NCBI GenBank assembly: GCA_964637725.1
Contig: CAZWXH010000021.1
Location: 1-21,465 of the forward strand
Length of the DNA: 21,465 bases
Source of the DNA: CAZWXH01 sp964637725
GTDB lineage: Bacteria > Bacillota_I > Bacilli_A > Erysipelotrichales > Coprobacillaceae
Direction: 5' to 3'
Below, one piece after another: positions 21,294-21,465 of this stretch (the first letter of the stretch is position 1; each line of letters opens with the position of its first letter). A program made the translations under genes and the position numbers. The notes beneath the pieces are model-generated. The model was not told the origin of the DNA. It ran no database searches and saw nothing but the letters and a program-made list of their open reading frames with translations.

Positions 21294-21465
21294 GGGGACT
21301 AACTATATAAAGGAGTATATTTGATAAACTTATTTGAGTTTTTGATTTTTAAAATGAAAATAAGTTTTTTTATCTATCAAGAATTTGGATGCGTCAAGTT
21401 TTTGTGTTCAATATAATAATTGTGTTAGAAGTCGTGGGATAAAATGAATATACATAGACATTATG

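Noticed and set aside
21371..21398. TTGACG-like -35 on the minus strand (revcomp of GCGTCAA) near the window end
   Set aside because: No good -10 at the right distance and no minus-strand gene for it to drive.

Overview
The window is an AT-rich, densely packed bacterial chromosome segment. All 25 genes I support lie on the + strand. Gene content and order are those of a low-GC Firmicute core region. TGA is used as a stop (for example at the ends of rimM, trmD, dprA, comEC and sdaA), which argues against a Mollicute with the UGA=Trp code. The AT bias, the Lys/Ala-rich tails on ribosomal proteins, the missing hslVU-codY after xerC and the missing spo0B before obg would fit an Erysipelotrichia-like gut Firmicute (Coprobacillus/Thomasclavelia type). 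That placement is an inference; no rRNA is present to test it.

Layout. (1) 26-2516: rpsP-khpA-rimM-trmD-rplS, a ribosome/tRNA operon with a promoter in front of rpsP, a hairpin terminator/attenuator between khpA and rimM, and a separate promoter plus L19-type leader in front of rplS. (2) 2540-4711: lepB, then rbgA-rnhB (overlapping). (3) 4778-9896: dprA, topA, trmFO-xerC, the classical Firmicute order. (4) 9973-12582: a promoter and L21-type leader, rplU-prp-rpmA, then obg. (5) 12594-13303: a DUF554 membrane protein. (6) 13378-15046: ruvA-ruvB. (7) 15065-20827: comEA-comEC-holA-sdaA-hemW, joined by overlaps or very short gaps. (8) 20862-21465: a small unknown membrane protein with its own promoter, then an AT-rich stretch with no clear gene.

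How it works together. Most products serve the ribosome and tRNA: S16, L19, L21 and L27, with assembly or modification factors RimM, RbgA, Obg, KhpA, TrmD and TrmFO, and Prp, which trims L27. A second group handles DNA: RNase HII, DprA, TopA, XerC, RuvAB, HolA, and the uptake proteins ComEA and ComEC. LepB (secretion), serine dehydratase and HemW complete the set.

No mobile element, CRISPR array, tRNA, rRNA or defence system was found, and no wholly new system is evident. The most unusual features are the histone-H1-like Lys/Ala/Pro/Thr tails on both S16 and L21, an internal 60-nt-period repeat in rplU, a cluster of GC-rich codons at the TopA Toprim motif, and the habit of building terminators over stop codons between tightly spaced genes.
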